Assembly (NCBI RefSeq): GCF_023887685.1
Contig: NZ_JAMWMR010000038.1
Coordinates: 1-47,981, forward strand
Source of the DNA: Streptomyces macrolidinus
GTDB lineage: Bacteria; Actinomycetota; Actinomycetes; Streptomycetales; Streptomycetaceae
DNA length: 47,981 nucleotides
Direction of reading: 5' to 3'
The notes under the pieces are model-generated. The model was not told where the DNA came from and did not search any database. It was given only the letters and a program-made list of their open reading frames with translations. Position 1 is the stretch's first letter. Each line of letters opens with the position of its first letter. A program made the translations under genes and the position numbers. This document shows, in pieces, positions 7,895 to 15,706 of the stretch.

Positions 7895-7971
7895 CGCAGA
7901 CATCCCGCAGACATCCCGGAGACGTGCCGTAGACATTCGTTAGACATTCCGTAGACGTGCCGTAGACATTC
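7895..7971 (+). repeat. Seven tandem 11-bp repeats between the ABC-F and vat genes
   Basis: Seven consecutive 11-base units share the core GAGAC/TAGAC: CGCAGACATCC twice, CGGAGACGTGC, CGTAGACATTC, GTTAGACATTC, CGTAGACGTGC, CGTAGACATTC. A partial eighth (CGCAGG) runs straight into the vat ribosome-binding site. An 11-base period is about one DNA helical turn, so every unit presents the same face. Units ending GTGC and ATTC partly alternate. Copy number could vary by slippage. No spacers are present, so it is not a CRISPR. Confidence 0.92.
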
Positions 7972-7989
7972 CGCAGGAAGGACGAATTC

Positions 7990-8685
7990 GTGCTGCCGCC
8001 TGTTCCCGCCGATCCGACCGTGGTGCACCCGATGCCAGAACAGCCGCGGGTGGTGCTGCTGAAACCACTGATCACCTCGCCTCTGATCGAGGTCGGAGAC
8101 TTCTCCTACTACGACGACCCCGATGACCCGACCGCCTTCGAGACCCGCAACGTGCTGTACCACTACGGGCCGGAGAAGCTGGTCATCGGGAAGTTCTGCG
8201 CGCTGGGCGAGGGCGTGCGGTTCATCATGAACGGCGCCAACCACCGCATGGACGGCCCCTCCACATTCCCCTTCCCGATTATGGGCGGCTCCTGGTCCGA
8301 GCACTTCGATCTCATCACCGGCCTGACCGGACGAGGCGACACCGTGGTGGGCCATGACGTCTGGTTCGGCTACCGGTCCATGGTGATGCCCGGGGTCCGC
8401 ATCGGCCACGGCGCTATCATCGCTTCCGGCTCCGTCGTCGTCGACGACGTCCCCGACTACGGCATCGTCGGCGGCAACCCCGCCCGGCTCATCCGCCGCC
8501 GCTACAGCGATGCCGACATCGACCGCCTCCTCGCCCTGGCCTGGTGGGACTGGCCGCTCCAGCACATCACCGAACACATCCGCACGATCATGTCCGGCAG
8601 CATCGACGACCTGGAGAACGCGGCGCCCAGGCACGTCGAGAAGACACCTCCGGCCCCAACACCCCTCAGCGACACGGGCCGTTGA
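7990..8685 (+). CDS. vat: Vat-type streptogramin A acetyltransferase (xenobiotic acetyltransferase)
   Basis: A 231-residue enzyme of the left-handed beta-helix xenobiotic acetyltransferase family, close to Vat enzymes in length and motifs. It would transfer acetyl from acetyl-CoA to the hydroxyl of streptogramin A antibiotics. The hallmark 'IMNGANHRMDG' at about residues 79-89 contains the catalytic histidine (about 85). 'VGDFSYYDD', 'YHYGPEKLVIGKFCALG' and 'GDTVVGHDVWFGYRSMVMPGV' follow the family in order, and the hexapeptide repeats read IGHGAI..GSVVV. The GTG start at 7990 follows AGGAAGGA with eight-base spacing; a later ATG at 8032 has none. It lies 108 bases after the ABC-F gene and 93 before the esterase. 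A CatB-type chloramphenicol acetyltransferase is the main alternative, but the NGANHRMDG context favours Vat. Confidence 0.9.
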   Translation: MLPPVPADPTVVHPMPEQPRVVLLKPLITSPLIEVGDFSYYDDPDDPTAFETRNVLYHYGPEKLVIGKFCALGEGVRFIMNGANHRMDGPSTFPFPIMGGSWSEHFDLITGLTGRGDTVVGHDVWFGYRSMVMPGVRIGHGAIIASGSVVVDDVPDYGIVGGNPARLIRRRYSDADIDRLLALAWWDWPLQHITEHIRTIMSGSIDDLENAAPRHVEKTPPAPTPLSDTGR

Positions 8686-8730
8686 ACGAACCCGGTCCAG
8701 AACTCCCCGCGCGCCAACCCGCTCTCCTGT

Positions 8731-8751
8731 CCCCGATCCCCGATCCCCGAT
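8731..8751 (+). repeat. Three tandem CCCCGAT heptamers before the esterase gene
   Basis: CCCCGAT occurs three times without interruption, followed by a further CCCGG. It lies 27 bases upstream of the esterase start. It may be simple slippage product. No function is evident. Confidence 0.8.
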
Positions 8752-8778
8752 CCCGGCACCGAGAATCGAGCTGTCAGC

Positions 8779-10077
8779 ATGCCTGCTTCACCCCACCACA
8801 ACCCGTTCGCCGACTGGCTCCGCACCCACGCCGTCCCCTTGGACCACCTCGATCCCGAGGCACCACTCGACGATCTGGAGCCGTTGCGCGCCATCATCGG
8901 CGACGCACGTGTCGTCGCGATCGGTGAGAGTTCCCACTTCATCAATGAGTTCGCAGCCATGCGCGAGCGCATCCTGCGGTTCCTGGCCGAGCGCTGCGGA
9001 TTCACCGTCCTGGCCTTCGAGTACGGCTTCAGCGAGGGCTTCGCCCTTGACGCGTGGGCCCAGGGCGAGGGGACGGACGACGACCTGTCCGCGCACCTCG
9101 CCGGGACGGTACCCGTGGGAGTCGACGAGCCGCTGCGCTGGATACGCCGGCACAACCGCACCGCCTCAACGCCCGTGCGGTTCGCGGGCGTCGACATCCC
9201 GGCGGCCGGTGGGTCCTTGCTTCCCGCCCTGGCCCCGGTCGCCGACTACCTGCGCCGGATCGACCCCGAAACCCTGCCGCTCATTCAGGAGGCGATGCGG
9301 ATCGCGGAATCGTTCGCAGGTGGCTCCGGGGCCGTCGCCGCGCCCGCGTGGGCCCGCCTGGCCACCGCCGAACAGGACGCCCTCAGCGCGACCCTGACGC
9401 GCCTGCTCATCCGGTTCCGCTCCGTCGAACCGCTGTACGTCTCCCGTGGCGACCAGCGCAGTTACGACATTGCCGTGCGCCGACTCGAAGGCGCCTGCCG
9501 CGCCGACTACACCTTCCGCGCCATGGCCGACCTCTTCGCAGGCAAGGGGCTGACCGCAGACACCTCGGCCCGTGATGTCTACATGGCCGAGTCGGTCCTG
9601 TGGCACCTGGACCGCTTCGAACCCGGGACCCGCGTCGTACTGGCGGCTCACAACGCCCATATCCAGAAGACACCGGTGTCCTTCGACGGCCACCTCACGG
9701 GACTCCCCATGGGACAGCACCTGCACCGCGCGCTCGGTGATGAGTACGTCGCCCTCGGCCTGGCAAGCACCACCGGACATACCGCGGACATGCCCCGCGA
9801 CGAGAACACACCCTTCGGCTTCACCATCGACGCCACCGCGCTGGAGCCGGCCGAGCCGGGAAGCATCGAAGCCGCCTTCGCCGACGCCGAACTCGGGCTC
9901 AGCATCGCCGATCTCCACCAGGCACGTCCGCGGGCAGCCCAAGAGAACGCCGACCTTGCCCCGGGCCCCGACCGCATCCGGATCCAGAGCGCCTACCTCC
10001 ACACCCCCATCCTCGAGGCGTTCGACGCCATCCTCCACACCCCGACCTCCACCGTTGCCGACCTCAAGAACATGTGA
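8779..10077 (+). CDS. ere: Erythromycin esterase family protein
   Basis: A 432-residue protein matching erythromycin esterases over its whole length. The catalytic region AIGESSHFINEF places Glu at about 50 and His at about 53, equivalent to the GE..H motif of EreA/EreB in which the His acts as general base. Further family blocks are LAFEYGFSEGFALD, 'RFAGVDIPAAGGS', 'DIAVRRLEGA', 'RDVYMAESVLWHLDR' and VVLAAHNAHIQKTP, the last containing conserved histidines. Ere enzymes hydrolyse the macrolactone ring of 14-membered macrolides. It starts with ATG at 8779 with only a weak GAGA-type ribosome-binding site and probably shares the upstream transcript. A hairpin follows its stop. Some family members have unknown substrates, but company with ABC-F and Vat genes favours macrolide inactivation. 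Confidence 0.9.
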   Translation: MPASPHHNPFADWLRTHAVPLDHLDPEAPLDDLEPLRAIIGDARVVAIGESSHFINEFAAMRERILRFLAERCGFTVLAFEYGFSEGFALDAWAQGEGTDDDLSAHLAGTVPVGVDEPLRWIRRHNRTASTPVRFAGVDIPAAGGSLLPALAPVADYLRRIDPETLPLIQEAMRIAESFAGGSGAVAAPAWARLATAEQDALSATLTRLLIRFRSVEPLYVSRGDQRSYDIAVRRLEGACRADYTFRAMADLFAGKGLTADTSARDVYMAESVLWHLDRFEPGTRVVLAAHNAHIQKTPVSFDGHLTGLPMGQHLHRALGDEYVALGLASTTGHTADMPRDENTPFGFTIDATALEPAEPGSIEAAFADAELGLSIADLHQARPRAAQENADLAPGPDRIRIQSAYLHTPILEAFDAILHTPTSTVADLKNM

Positions 10078-10090
10078 GACAGGGCAATGA

Positions 10091-10145
10091 CCCGGGCGGT
10101 GAGGCCGAGTAATCAGCCCCGGACCCACACCCTCACCGTCCCGGG
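10091..10145 (+). terminator. Hairpin downstream of the resistance unit
   Basis: CCCGGGCGGTGAGG (10091-10104) pairs with CCTCACCGTCCCGGG (10131-10145): 14 base pairs with one bulged T and a 26-base loop. It starts 13 bases after the esterase stop. There is no T-run, which is usual for Streptomyces terminators. Confidence 0.6.
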
Positions 10146-10494
10146 TACCGAGCCCGCCGCCGACTGATCGGCAACGTGTCACCATGGCCAGCCCTGGCGC
10201 CCGCACGTCGACCTCTTCATCGGCCCCGGTCTGAGCCGCCGCCCATCGCACACCGGGAGGCCCGCTCGCACGCGGTGTGGAGGGGGCGGCACGCTGCGAA
10301 GAACCACCGCGAAGTGGGCGACCAGCAGGGCCGCTTCGAGGAAGGGGCGCTACATCGTGGGGCGGGAGCAGCATGATCCGGGCCAGGGAGAAGGACAGGA
10401 GCGCCGCGACGCAGGTCCCAGATCCACAAGACACACCGGGAAGTCATCGGCGAACGAGCCGGCCGGGACCACGGGCCCTCAAGTCCCTTCCCCC
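10146..10494. other. Intergenic debris without an intact gene
   Basis: No complete gene is seen. On the minus strand at about 10290-10345 a hydrophobic stretch (RPFLEAALLVAHFAVVL) reads like part of a membrane protein, but it is preceded directly by a stop and has no start. It is probably decayed sequence bordering the IS21 remnant. Confidence 0.35.
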
Positions 10495-10745
10495 GACTCC
10501 GCATTTGGTGGCCGAGCGGCACCTGCGGGCCGGTCGGCAAGGACTGCCTGGTCGCCTTGGGCGGCAACCTCTACTCAGTGCCCGCTCGCCAGGTCCGTCC
10601 CCGCCGGCTCGTCGAGATCCGGGCCACGAAGTCGCAGGTCGTGCTGCACTCCACCGTTGCCGATGCCCGCGGCGAGACCCTGCTGGCCATGCATCCGCGG
10701 GCGATCGGCCGCAGGGTCCGCGTCGTCGAAGGATGGATCTCACTC
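10495..10745 (+). pseudogene. IS21-family transposase (IstA) C-terminal remnant
   Basis: The reading frame from about 10533 gives VGKDCLVALGGNLYSVPA and then RPRRLVEIRATKSQV, HSTVADARGETLL and HPRAIGRRVRVVEG. This is the beta-barrel and tail region found at the C-terminus of IS21 IstA transposases (Mu transposase C-terminal-like). The beginning, PHLVAERHLR, lies in a different frame, so a frameshift sits near 10530. After RVVEG the sequence becomes unrelated. The DDE core, IstB and both terminal repeats are missing, so this is a dead fragment. Confidence 0.6.
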
Positions 10746-11009
10746 GTTTCTGATCGGGATTGTGGACAGTGATGCGGTCCGGCTACACGGACCCCAGGAA
10801 GCCCGGACCGGGCAGTCCCATCTGGGCGCAGAAGTCCCCGTTCAAGCCGAGGAGTTCCGCCATCGGTACCGGCTTTCGGCTCGTGGCCGCGAGATCCGCT
10901 TGGGATTCCTTCGACCAGAGAAACGGGAAGACGGAGATCCCTTGGCCTGGCGTCAGCCGGGATGCCTCGCCCTGCCAGTCATGCCAGCGCAGCCCCACGT
11001 AGAACTCCG

Positions 11010-11450
11010 AGGACGCGGATCTGTCCGACGGGTTCTTCCGGTGCGGCGCGGACCAGACGTAACAGGGTGTCCTTGGCGACGTGCAGGCCCAGCACTTCAG
11101 CGAGCCGGGCTCCCGCGCGGCCGGCCAGCGCGAGAGCGATCGAGGTCAACTGCTCACGCACCGGTGGCGTGTAGCGGGCATACGCGCTGGTCAGTGCTTG
11201 GCGAACGTCACCGCCTGGCACGATGGGTTCGGGCACTTGAACCGTCGAACCAGCAGCTCGATCACCACGTCGGCGCCACCGGCCGCGGCATCCGCGAGCC
11301 GTCGTATGTACCGGCCGTGCACCCGGCTCGACGCACTGTCGCAGTGCGGACAATCCGCACCGGCCGAGTGGGCCCGCACATGCATCGTGACCACTCAGCC
11401 GTGACCTGTTCGACCAACTCCACCACGACATTGGCCAGATGAGGGAACAA
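11010..11450 (-). pseudogene. ISL3-family transposase remnant, several frameshifts
   Basis: Read leftwards from about 11450, pieces of an ISL3 transposase appear in three frames. First is the N-terminus FPHLANVVVELVEQVTAEW. Next comes the zinc-binding domain ADCPHCDSASSRVHGRYIRR with a second CxxxxC pair in FKCPNPSCQAVTFA. Then 'SAYARYTPPVREQL', LALAGRAGARLAEVLGL and DTLLRLVRAAPEEP follow. It stops at RVLGV, exactly where the DDE domain should begin. At least two frameshifts (near 11200 and 11395) and loss of the catalytic domain make it non-functional. The sequence from 10746 to 11009 beyond the break is unassigned; an open frame on the minus strand there (10783-10998) shows no family I recognise. 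Confidence 0.75.
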
Positions 11451-11511
11451 AACCTCGAATCTCGGCGAAGGACACGCGAGCCATGATCACAGCCGCCGCT
11501 GACACCGGCAG

Positions 11512-11535
11512 CATCACGAGATCAGCGCCAGAGCC
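11512..11535 (-). mobile_element. Probable outer end of the ISL3-like element
   Basis: Read on the minus strand the segment begins GGCTCTGGCGCTGATCTCGT. A GGCTCT-type terminus about 60-100 bases upstream of the transposase start is typical of ISL3 elements. The other end is not found, consistent with truncation. Confidence 0.4.
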
Positions 11536-11655
11536 GAGTTTCGTGGTTGTGGCGGGTCAGGGTGGTGGCCATGGCCGGGGCTCGGCTCTGCCGGTCGTTG
11601 CGGTCCATGTACGGAACCTTGAGGCCATGAGTAGCCCATGGCAGGCTCATGCCGC

Positions 11656-12279
11656 ATGATCGATGAATTCGCGAAGGACAACCTGCACGGGAGACTGCGG
11701 CGGGACCGCGAGGCGCTGCTCTGGAAACTCGACGGCTTGTCCGAATACGACGTCCGTCGGCCGTTGACGGCGACCGGGACCAACCTCCTCGGCCTGGTCA
11801 AGCACGTGGCCAGCGTCGAGGCCAGGTACTTCGGCGAGGTCTTCGACCGTCCTTCCCCGGAACCGTTGCCTCGGTGGCAGGACTCCAACGGAAGCGATCT
11901 GTGGGCGACCGAGGACGAGACCCGCGATCAGATCATCGGGTTCTACCGGCGCACATGGGAGCACTCGGACGCGACGATCAACGAGCTTCCCCTCGACGCC
12001 CCAGGCCACGTGTCGTGGTGGTCGGAGGGCTATGCCGACACGAACTTGTTCGCTGTCATGGTTCATGTTCTTGGCGAGACCGTCCGGCATGCCGGGCACG
12101 CCGATATCCTGCGCGAGGGTCTCGATGGCCGGACCGGGTTGCGCGCGGAATTCGAGAAGCAGATCGACGAGGAAGCCCGTGCGGCCTACTGCGCGAGGAT
12201 CGAGCAGGCCGCCAGGTCAGCCGTATCGATCAGGGCTTGGAAGTCACGCAGATCGGCGGCAGGTGAGGCTGGTCGGTAA
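11656..12279 (+). CDS. DinB/DUF664-family protein
   Basis: A 207-residue protein of the DinB four-helix superfamily, DUF664 branch. The start ATG at 11656 (MIDEFAKDNLHGRL) fits family alignment better than the ATG six codons upstream. Key motifs are RLRRDREALLWKLDGLSEYDVRRPL, shortened in the usual way to 'ALLWKLDGLSEYDVRRP', then NLLGLVKHVASVEARYF with the first metal-type histidine. 'VMVHVLGETVRHAGHADI' near residue 150 provides the HExxxHxGH-like pair. Such proteins are putative metal- and thiol-dependent enzymes, and their substrates are mostly unknown. The last 20 residues (RAWKSRRSAAGEAGR) look unconserved. It is a single gene flanked by the ISL3 remnant and regulator debris. No ribosome-binding site is obvious. 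Confidence 0.82.
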   Translation: MIDEFAKDNLHGRLRRDREALLWKLDGLSEYDVRRPLTATGTNLLGLVKHVASVEARYFGEVFDRPSPEPLPRWQDSNGSDLWATEDETRDQIIGFYRRTWEHSDATINELPLDAPGHVSWWSEGYADTNLFAVMVHVLGETVRHAGHADILREGLDGRTGLRAEFEKQIDEEARAAYCARIEQAARSAVSIRAWKSRRSAAGEAGR

Positions 12280-12419
12280 GAGAGACCGGCATGGTTTCGC
12301 GGTTATGGCATGGCAATGCCCTGTGATCATCGGAGAGTCCTGTGCCTGCGCTGCCATCGTGGTCAGTTGCGTGTGAGACTCCGCGGACGACGGGTTCGTA
12401 AAGAGATTCGGGGCGTGAC

Positions 12420-12640
12420 GGCAAGGGCGCCCTCTGGCCGGCCGAGACCGGCATCACGGTGCTCACCGGCTCACCCCGGCCACCGATGCGCGCATGCCTC
12501 GACTGGACCGAGCGCCGTCCCTACCTGGCCGAAGCAGTGGGCACCGCCCTGTGCGCCCACGCACTCCCCACCGGATGGATGACGCGCATCGGCACCACCC
12601 GCGCACTCCTCGTGACGCCCGCCAAACGCAAGGCATGGCA
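12420..12640 (+). pseudogene. ArsR-type regulator C-terminal fragment
   Basis: The frame reads PMRACLDWTERRPYLAEAVG, then LCAHALPTGWMTRIGTTRAL and LVTPAK. This matches the C-terminal end of a class of actinobacterial winged-helix ArsR-like regulators, in which 'CLDWTERRPHLAG' is very conserved. The DNA-binding N-terminus is missing and the frame runs on into unrelated sequence, with no ribosome-binding site. It is therefore a gene remnant. It ends close to the 3' end of the MgtC-family gene, which is transcribed towards it. Confidence 0.6.
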
Positions 12641-12761
12641 CGACCGTACCGCCTCGGCCTGCCGTCAACTGTTGTCCGGTGCGGCACCAAGCACGAGCGC
12701 AATGCTCGTACTGATCACGGGCCGTACCCACACCCTGGATCAAGTCGGGTCGGCGGGGCTT

Positions 12762-13517
12762 TCAGTAGGGGCCTTCGGGTTCGGGGCCTCCGAGGCGGAG
12801 GACTCCGTCGAGTTCGGCGAGTTCGGCCAGGAGGTGGTGCACGTTGCCGGTGCCTTCGATGAACAGGTGTACCTCGGTGGTGCCGGCGTCGAGCGCGGTC
12901 TCTTCGGTGCCTTCCTGCCAGGGTGCGCGGTCGATCCGGACGTTGAGTACGCGGAATCCTTCGGTGGTGCAGCGTTCCAGGATGCGGGGGAGGGCTCCGT
13001 AGCCGGGCAGGTAGGACAGTTGCAGATCGGTCTGTTCGGGGGCGGAGATGGCCGGGAAGCGGCGGGTGAGCAGCGGGTAGCCGCGCACGATGAGGAAGTG
13101 TGCTGCGGCGACGGCGAGGGCGAGCAGCCACAGCCCGCCGCCGCATGCCATTCCAACGGCCGCGGTCAGCCAGATCGTCGCGGCTGTGGTCAGCCCGCGC
13201 ACGATGTCCCGCCGTACGAAGATCAGCCCGCCGCCGATGAAACCGATGCCGGTGACGATCTGCGCCGCCACCCGGGAAGGGTCAAGGACGACGTTCGGCA
13301 GGCCCAGCACATTGGCGAAGCCGTGCTGGGAGACCTCCATGAACAGCGCCGCGCCGACGCCTACCAGCGCGTGGGTGCGCAGACCGGCGCTCTTTTGCTG
13401 GAACGCCCGCTCCAGGCCGATCAGGGTCGACAGCAGCAGGGCCAGGCCGAGCTCGGCGAGTTGCCGCAGGCCCTGGCCGCTGCTCGGGTTCCACAGCTGC
13501 GATGCACTCGAATGCAC
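12762..13517 (-). CDS. MgtC/SapB-family membrane protein
   Basis: A 251-residue protein with a GTG start at 13517 preceded by GGGAGG. The MgtC hydrophobic core is clear in residues about 15-140: LALLLSTLIGLERAFQQKSA with the conserved ER-x6-G-L-R-T signature, THALVGVGAALFMEVS, 'RVAAQIVTGIGFIGGGLI', and 'VRGLTTAATIWLTAAVGMA' followed by a further helix. The cytosolic C-terminal part (about 160-250, DLQLSYLPGYGALPRILE) resembles the ACT-like domain of MgtC. MgtC proteins modulate F-type ATPase and magnesium or acid adaptation in other bacteria. The role in Streptomyces is not established. The 5' region contains no riboswitch I can recognise. Confidence 0.88.
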   Translation of the reverse strand: MHSSASQLWNPSSGQGLRQLAELGLALLLSTLIGLERAFQQKSAGLRTHALVGVGAALFMEVSQHGFANVLGLPNVVLDPSRVAAQIVTGIGFIGGGLIFVRRDIVRGLTTAATIWLTAAVGMACGGGLWLLALAVAAAHFLIVRGYPLLTRRFPAISAPEQTDLQLSYLPGYGALPRILERCTTEGFRVLNVRIDRAPWQEGTEETALDAGTTEVHLFIEGTGNVHHLLAELAELDGVLRLGGPEPEGPY

Positions 13518-13730
13518 AGTCCCCTCCCGTCAGTTCCTCGCACGGCTCGCGGCGCTGACCGGCGACCAGCCACGGCCGCCTGATGCCATGTCAACCCGCT
13601 GCTCGCCATCGTAGGGGGGCCATACCCGGAACAGCCTGACAAGGGACGTTCCTCACCCCTGGGATCTGGACGCGTCCACCCGGCAAGATTGTGAAACGGC
13701 CCGAAACACGAACCGGACACGTCCGCCTGG

Positions 13731-13886
13731 AACAGCAGCGAGGACGAGTTTGCCGCCTTGCCGATCACGCGGCACCGCTTCCACGGCGACTGGAATTGCA
13801 TCCTCCACCCCCAGCACCCGCTGGTCGCGACGCACACCGCTGCGCCGCGGCGGACGACGAGCCATTCCTGGAAGCCGGAGTGGTGA
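13731..13886 (+). pseudogene. ISAzo13-type transposase C-terminal remnant
   Basis: A 51-codon stretch ending at TGA 13884-13886 contains DEFAALPITRHRFHGDWN, very like the 'LPITRH..HG.WNYT' block near the C-terminus of ISAzo13 (Rhodopirellula-type) transposases. It has no start and nothing upstream matches the DDE core. It is a fossil tail. Confidence 0.5.
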
Positions 13887-14024
13887 CACGACTCGACCTG
13901 GCCCCTCCTCGTCCGCCAGGGGTCTTCCGGGACTACCAGTCGGTTGGCCCGCGTGCCGGGCCGAGGCGCGCCGCGCGGCCCCCGGGCCCGGCCGTCGCTC
14001 GGCGCAAGGGGCCGGTCTGGAGCG

Positions 14025-14690
14025 TCACGGCACGACGAGTCCGCCCCGGTACGCGGCGATCACCAACTGGGCCCGGTCGCGTGCCTGCAGCTTGGCCAGC
14101 AGATTGCCGATGTGGGTCTTCACGGTCTTCACGGACAGCACGAGGTCCTGGGCGATCTCGTCGTTGGAGCGCCCCTGGGCGACGAGCAGCAGGATGTCGG
14201 TCTCGCGCGGCGTCAGGTGCCCGAGCCCTGCGGTGCACGGAGGTCCTGGCGGAGGCCGATCGAGATAGTGCTCGACCAGGCGCGTCAGAATGCTCGGCGC
14301 GAACAGCGAGTCACCGGCGTGTGTGCGGCGCACCGCGTCCAGGAGTTCGGCGGGCCGCGCGTCCTTGAGGAGGAAGCCGCTGGCTCCTGCCCGCAGCGCC
14401 GAGTAGACGTACTCGTCGAGCTCGAACATGGACAGCACGAGCACCCGCGTGCCCGCCAGACCCGGCTCGGCGGAGATGCGCCGGGTTGCCTCGATGCCGT
14501 CGCCGCCGGGCATGCGGATGTCCATCAGGACCACATCGGGCCGTTGGGCCACCGTCTGCACGAAGGCGTCCTCGCCGGTGGTGGCCTCGGCCACGACCGT
14601 CAGGCCCTGGCCGGAGTTGATCAGCAGCGCCAGGCTCTCCCGGAACAGGTGCTGGTCGTCGGCGACGAGTACGCGTACGGCGCCGCTCAT
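14025..14690 (-). CDS. NarL/LuxR-type response regulator
   Basis: A 221-residue response regulator. The receiver domain (about 5-125) has the acidic pair ADD at 10-12, the phosphoacceptor Asp at about 57 in VVLMDIRMPGGDG, and the conserved Lys in 'ASGFLLKDARP'. The C-terminal helix-turn-helix (about 150-215) reads LTPRETDILLLVAQGRSNDE and then 'TVKTHIGNLLAKL', the LuxR signature. The partner kinase lies directly upstream and overlaps it by four bases, so translation is coupled. The divergent ABC exporter across 135 bases is the obvious target. These modules in Streptomyces and Firmicutes often respond to cell-envelope-active compounds, an inference here. Confidence 0.95.
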   Translation of the reverse strand: MSGAVRVLVADDQHLFRESLALLINSGQGLTVVAEATTGEDAFVQTVAQRPDVVLMDIRMPGGDGIEATRRISAEPGLAGTRVLVLSMFELDEYVYSALRAGASGFLLKDARPAELLDAVRRTHAGDSLFAPSILTRLVEHYLDRPPPGPPCTAGLGHLTPRETDILLLVAQGRSNDEIAQDLVLSVKTVKTHIGNLLAKLQARDRAQLVIAAYRGGLVVP

Positions 14691-15571
14691 CGGGCCATCT
14701 CCCGCGGGAAGCGGGCCTCTACGCGAAAGCCGGGGCCACAGGGTGCGGCGGTCAGGGCGCCGCCGACGGCCTGCACCCGGTCGCGCAGCACGCTCAGTCC
14801 GTGCCCCGCACCGGTGCCTGCCCGCCGACCCGGCACCGGTCCTTCGTCCTCGACCCTGACCAGCAGGTCATCGCCGTCGGCGCGGACCGTGAGCGTCGTG
14901 ATGGTGGGGCCGGCGTGCCGCAGCGCGTTGTGCAGCGCCTCGCGGGCCACCGCGCAGGTGGCCAGCTGGACCCCGGCGGAGACCCGGGCGGGCTCGACGC
15001 AGTCGAGGCGCACTCGCACGGTCAGACCGGTGCGTTCGGCCGCCGCGACGATGGCGGGCAGATCGGCGAAACTCTCGGCGGGCCGCAGCGGAGCGGCATC
15101 GCCGGTGGCGGCGGGCTCGCGGAGCACGGTGAGCATACGACGCAACTCGGTGGTGGTCTGCCGGCTGACATCCTCGATATCACCGAGCGCAGTGGCCAGT
15201 TCCTCCCGCTCCTGGCCGGTCGCCTGGGCGGTGGCGGCCCGTACGGTGATCAACCCGATCCCGTGCGAGACCAAGTCGTGCAAGTCACGGGCGATGCGCA
15301 GGCGTTCGGCCTGGGCCGCCCGCTCGGCCGCCCAGGTGGTCAGGCGCCGCTCGTACTCCGTGCGCTGGGTCCGGGTGCGAGCCATCGCCCAGACCGAGAC
15401 GGCGACCGCGGCACAAGGCACCAAGACCAGGGTGATCTGCGCCCCACGCGCCGACGAGCCGACGGCGACCAGGCTCAGGAGCAGGACGACCACCACCGCC
15501 GTGGCGAGGGCGCCCGTACGGGATGTCCACCGTGGGCGCTCGTGGGATATCTCGGGGCGTTCGCGAGTCAT
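14687..15571 (-). CDS. Sensor histidine kinase of the NarL/DesK-like class
   Basis: A 294-residue membrane kinase. Two hydrophobic segments at about 21-39 and 45-64 (ALATAVVVVLLLSLVAVG, ITLVLVPCAAVAVSVW) leave almost no extracellular loop, as in intramembrane-sensing kinases. HisKA_3 follows with the phosphoacceptor His at about 98 in RIARDLHDLVSHGIGL. The ATPase domain shows the N-box 'REALHNALRHAG' and the G-box 'GHGLSVLRDRV'. An ATG at 15571 starts it. It phosphorylates the regulator encoded immediately downstream. Lack of a sensor domain suggests it may detect its signal through the membrane or through the adjacent transporter. Confidence 0.94.
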   Translation of the reverse strand: MTRERPEISHERPRWTSRTGALATAVVVVLLLSLVAVGSSARGAQITLVLVPCAAVAVSVWAMARTRTQRTEYERRLTTWAAERAAQAERLRIARDLHDLVSHGIGLITVRAATAQATGQEREELATALGDIEDVSRQTTTELRRMLTVLREPAATGDAAPLRPAESFADLPAIVAAAERTGLTVRVRLDCVEPARVSAGVQLATCAVAREALHNALRHAGPTITTLTVRADGDDLLVRVEDEGPVPGRRAGTGAGHGLSVLRDRVQAVGGALTAAPCGPGFRVEARFPREMAR

Positions 15572-15706
15572 GGGCCCTCGATCTTAGGCGGTCGCCGGCG
15601 AGCAGTCCTCGGACCCAGGTCCGAAAGACCTGGGTCGCAGCCGAGGTCGCGGATCTCGGTTCCGGGTCCGATCCGCCGTGCCTTCCCTGCGTGATGACGT
15701 ACCGCC

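Noticed and set aside
7895..7971. CRISPR array
   Set aside because: Repeats are 11 bases and contiguous with no spacers, and no cas genes are in the window.
6763..8634. Very long open frame on the minus strand opposite the ABC-F and vat genes (over 600 codons)
   Set aside because: It mirrors the codon pattern of the two plus-strand genes, has Gly/Val/Asp-rich composition and no ribosome-binding site. High-GC DNA commonly gives such antisense frames.
10783..10998. Possible 71-residue protein on the minus strand between the IS21 and ISL3 remnants
   Set aside because: No recognised motif and no ribosome-binding site, and it sits in decayed DNA between two transposase fragments. It cannot be told from chance.
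11529..11590. Inverted repeat CAGAGCCGAG / CTCGGCTCTG as a terminator
   Set aside because: The arms are only ten bases with a 42-base loop, and one arm overlaps the presumed IS end. Weak evidence either way.
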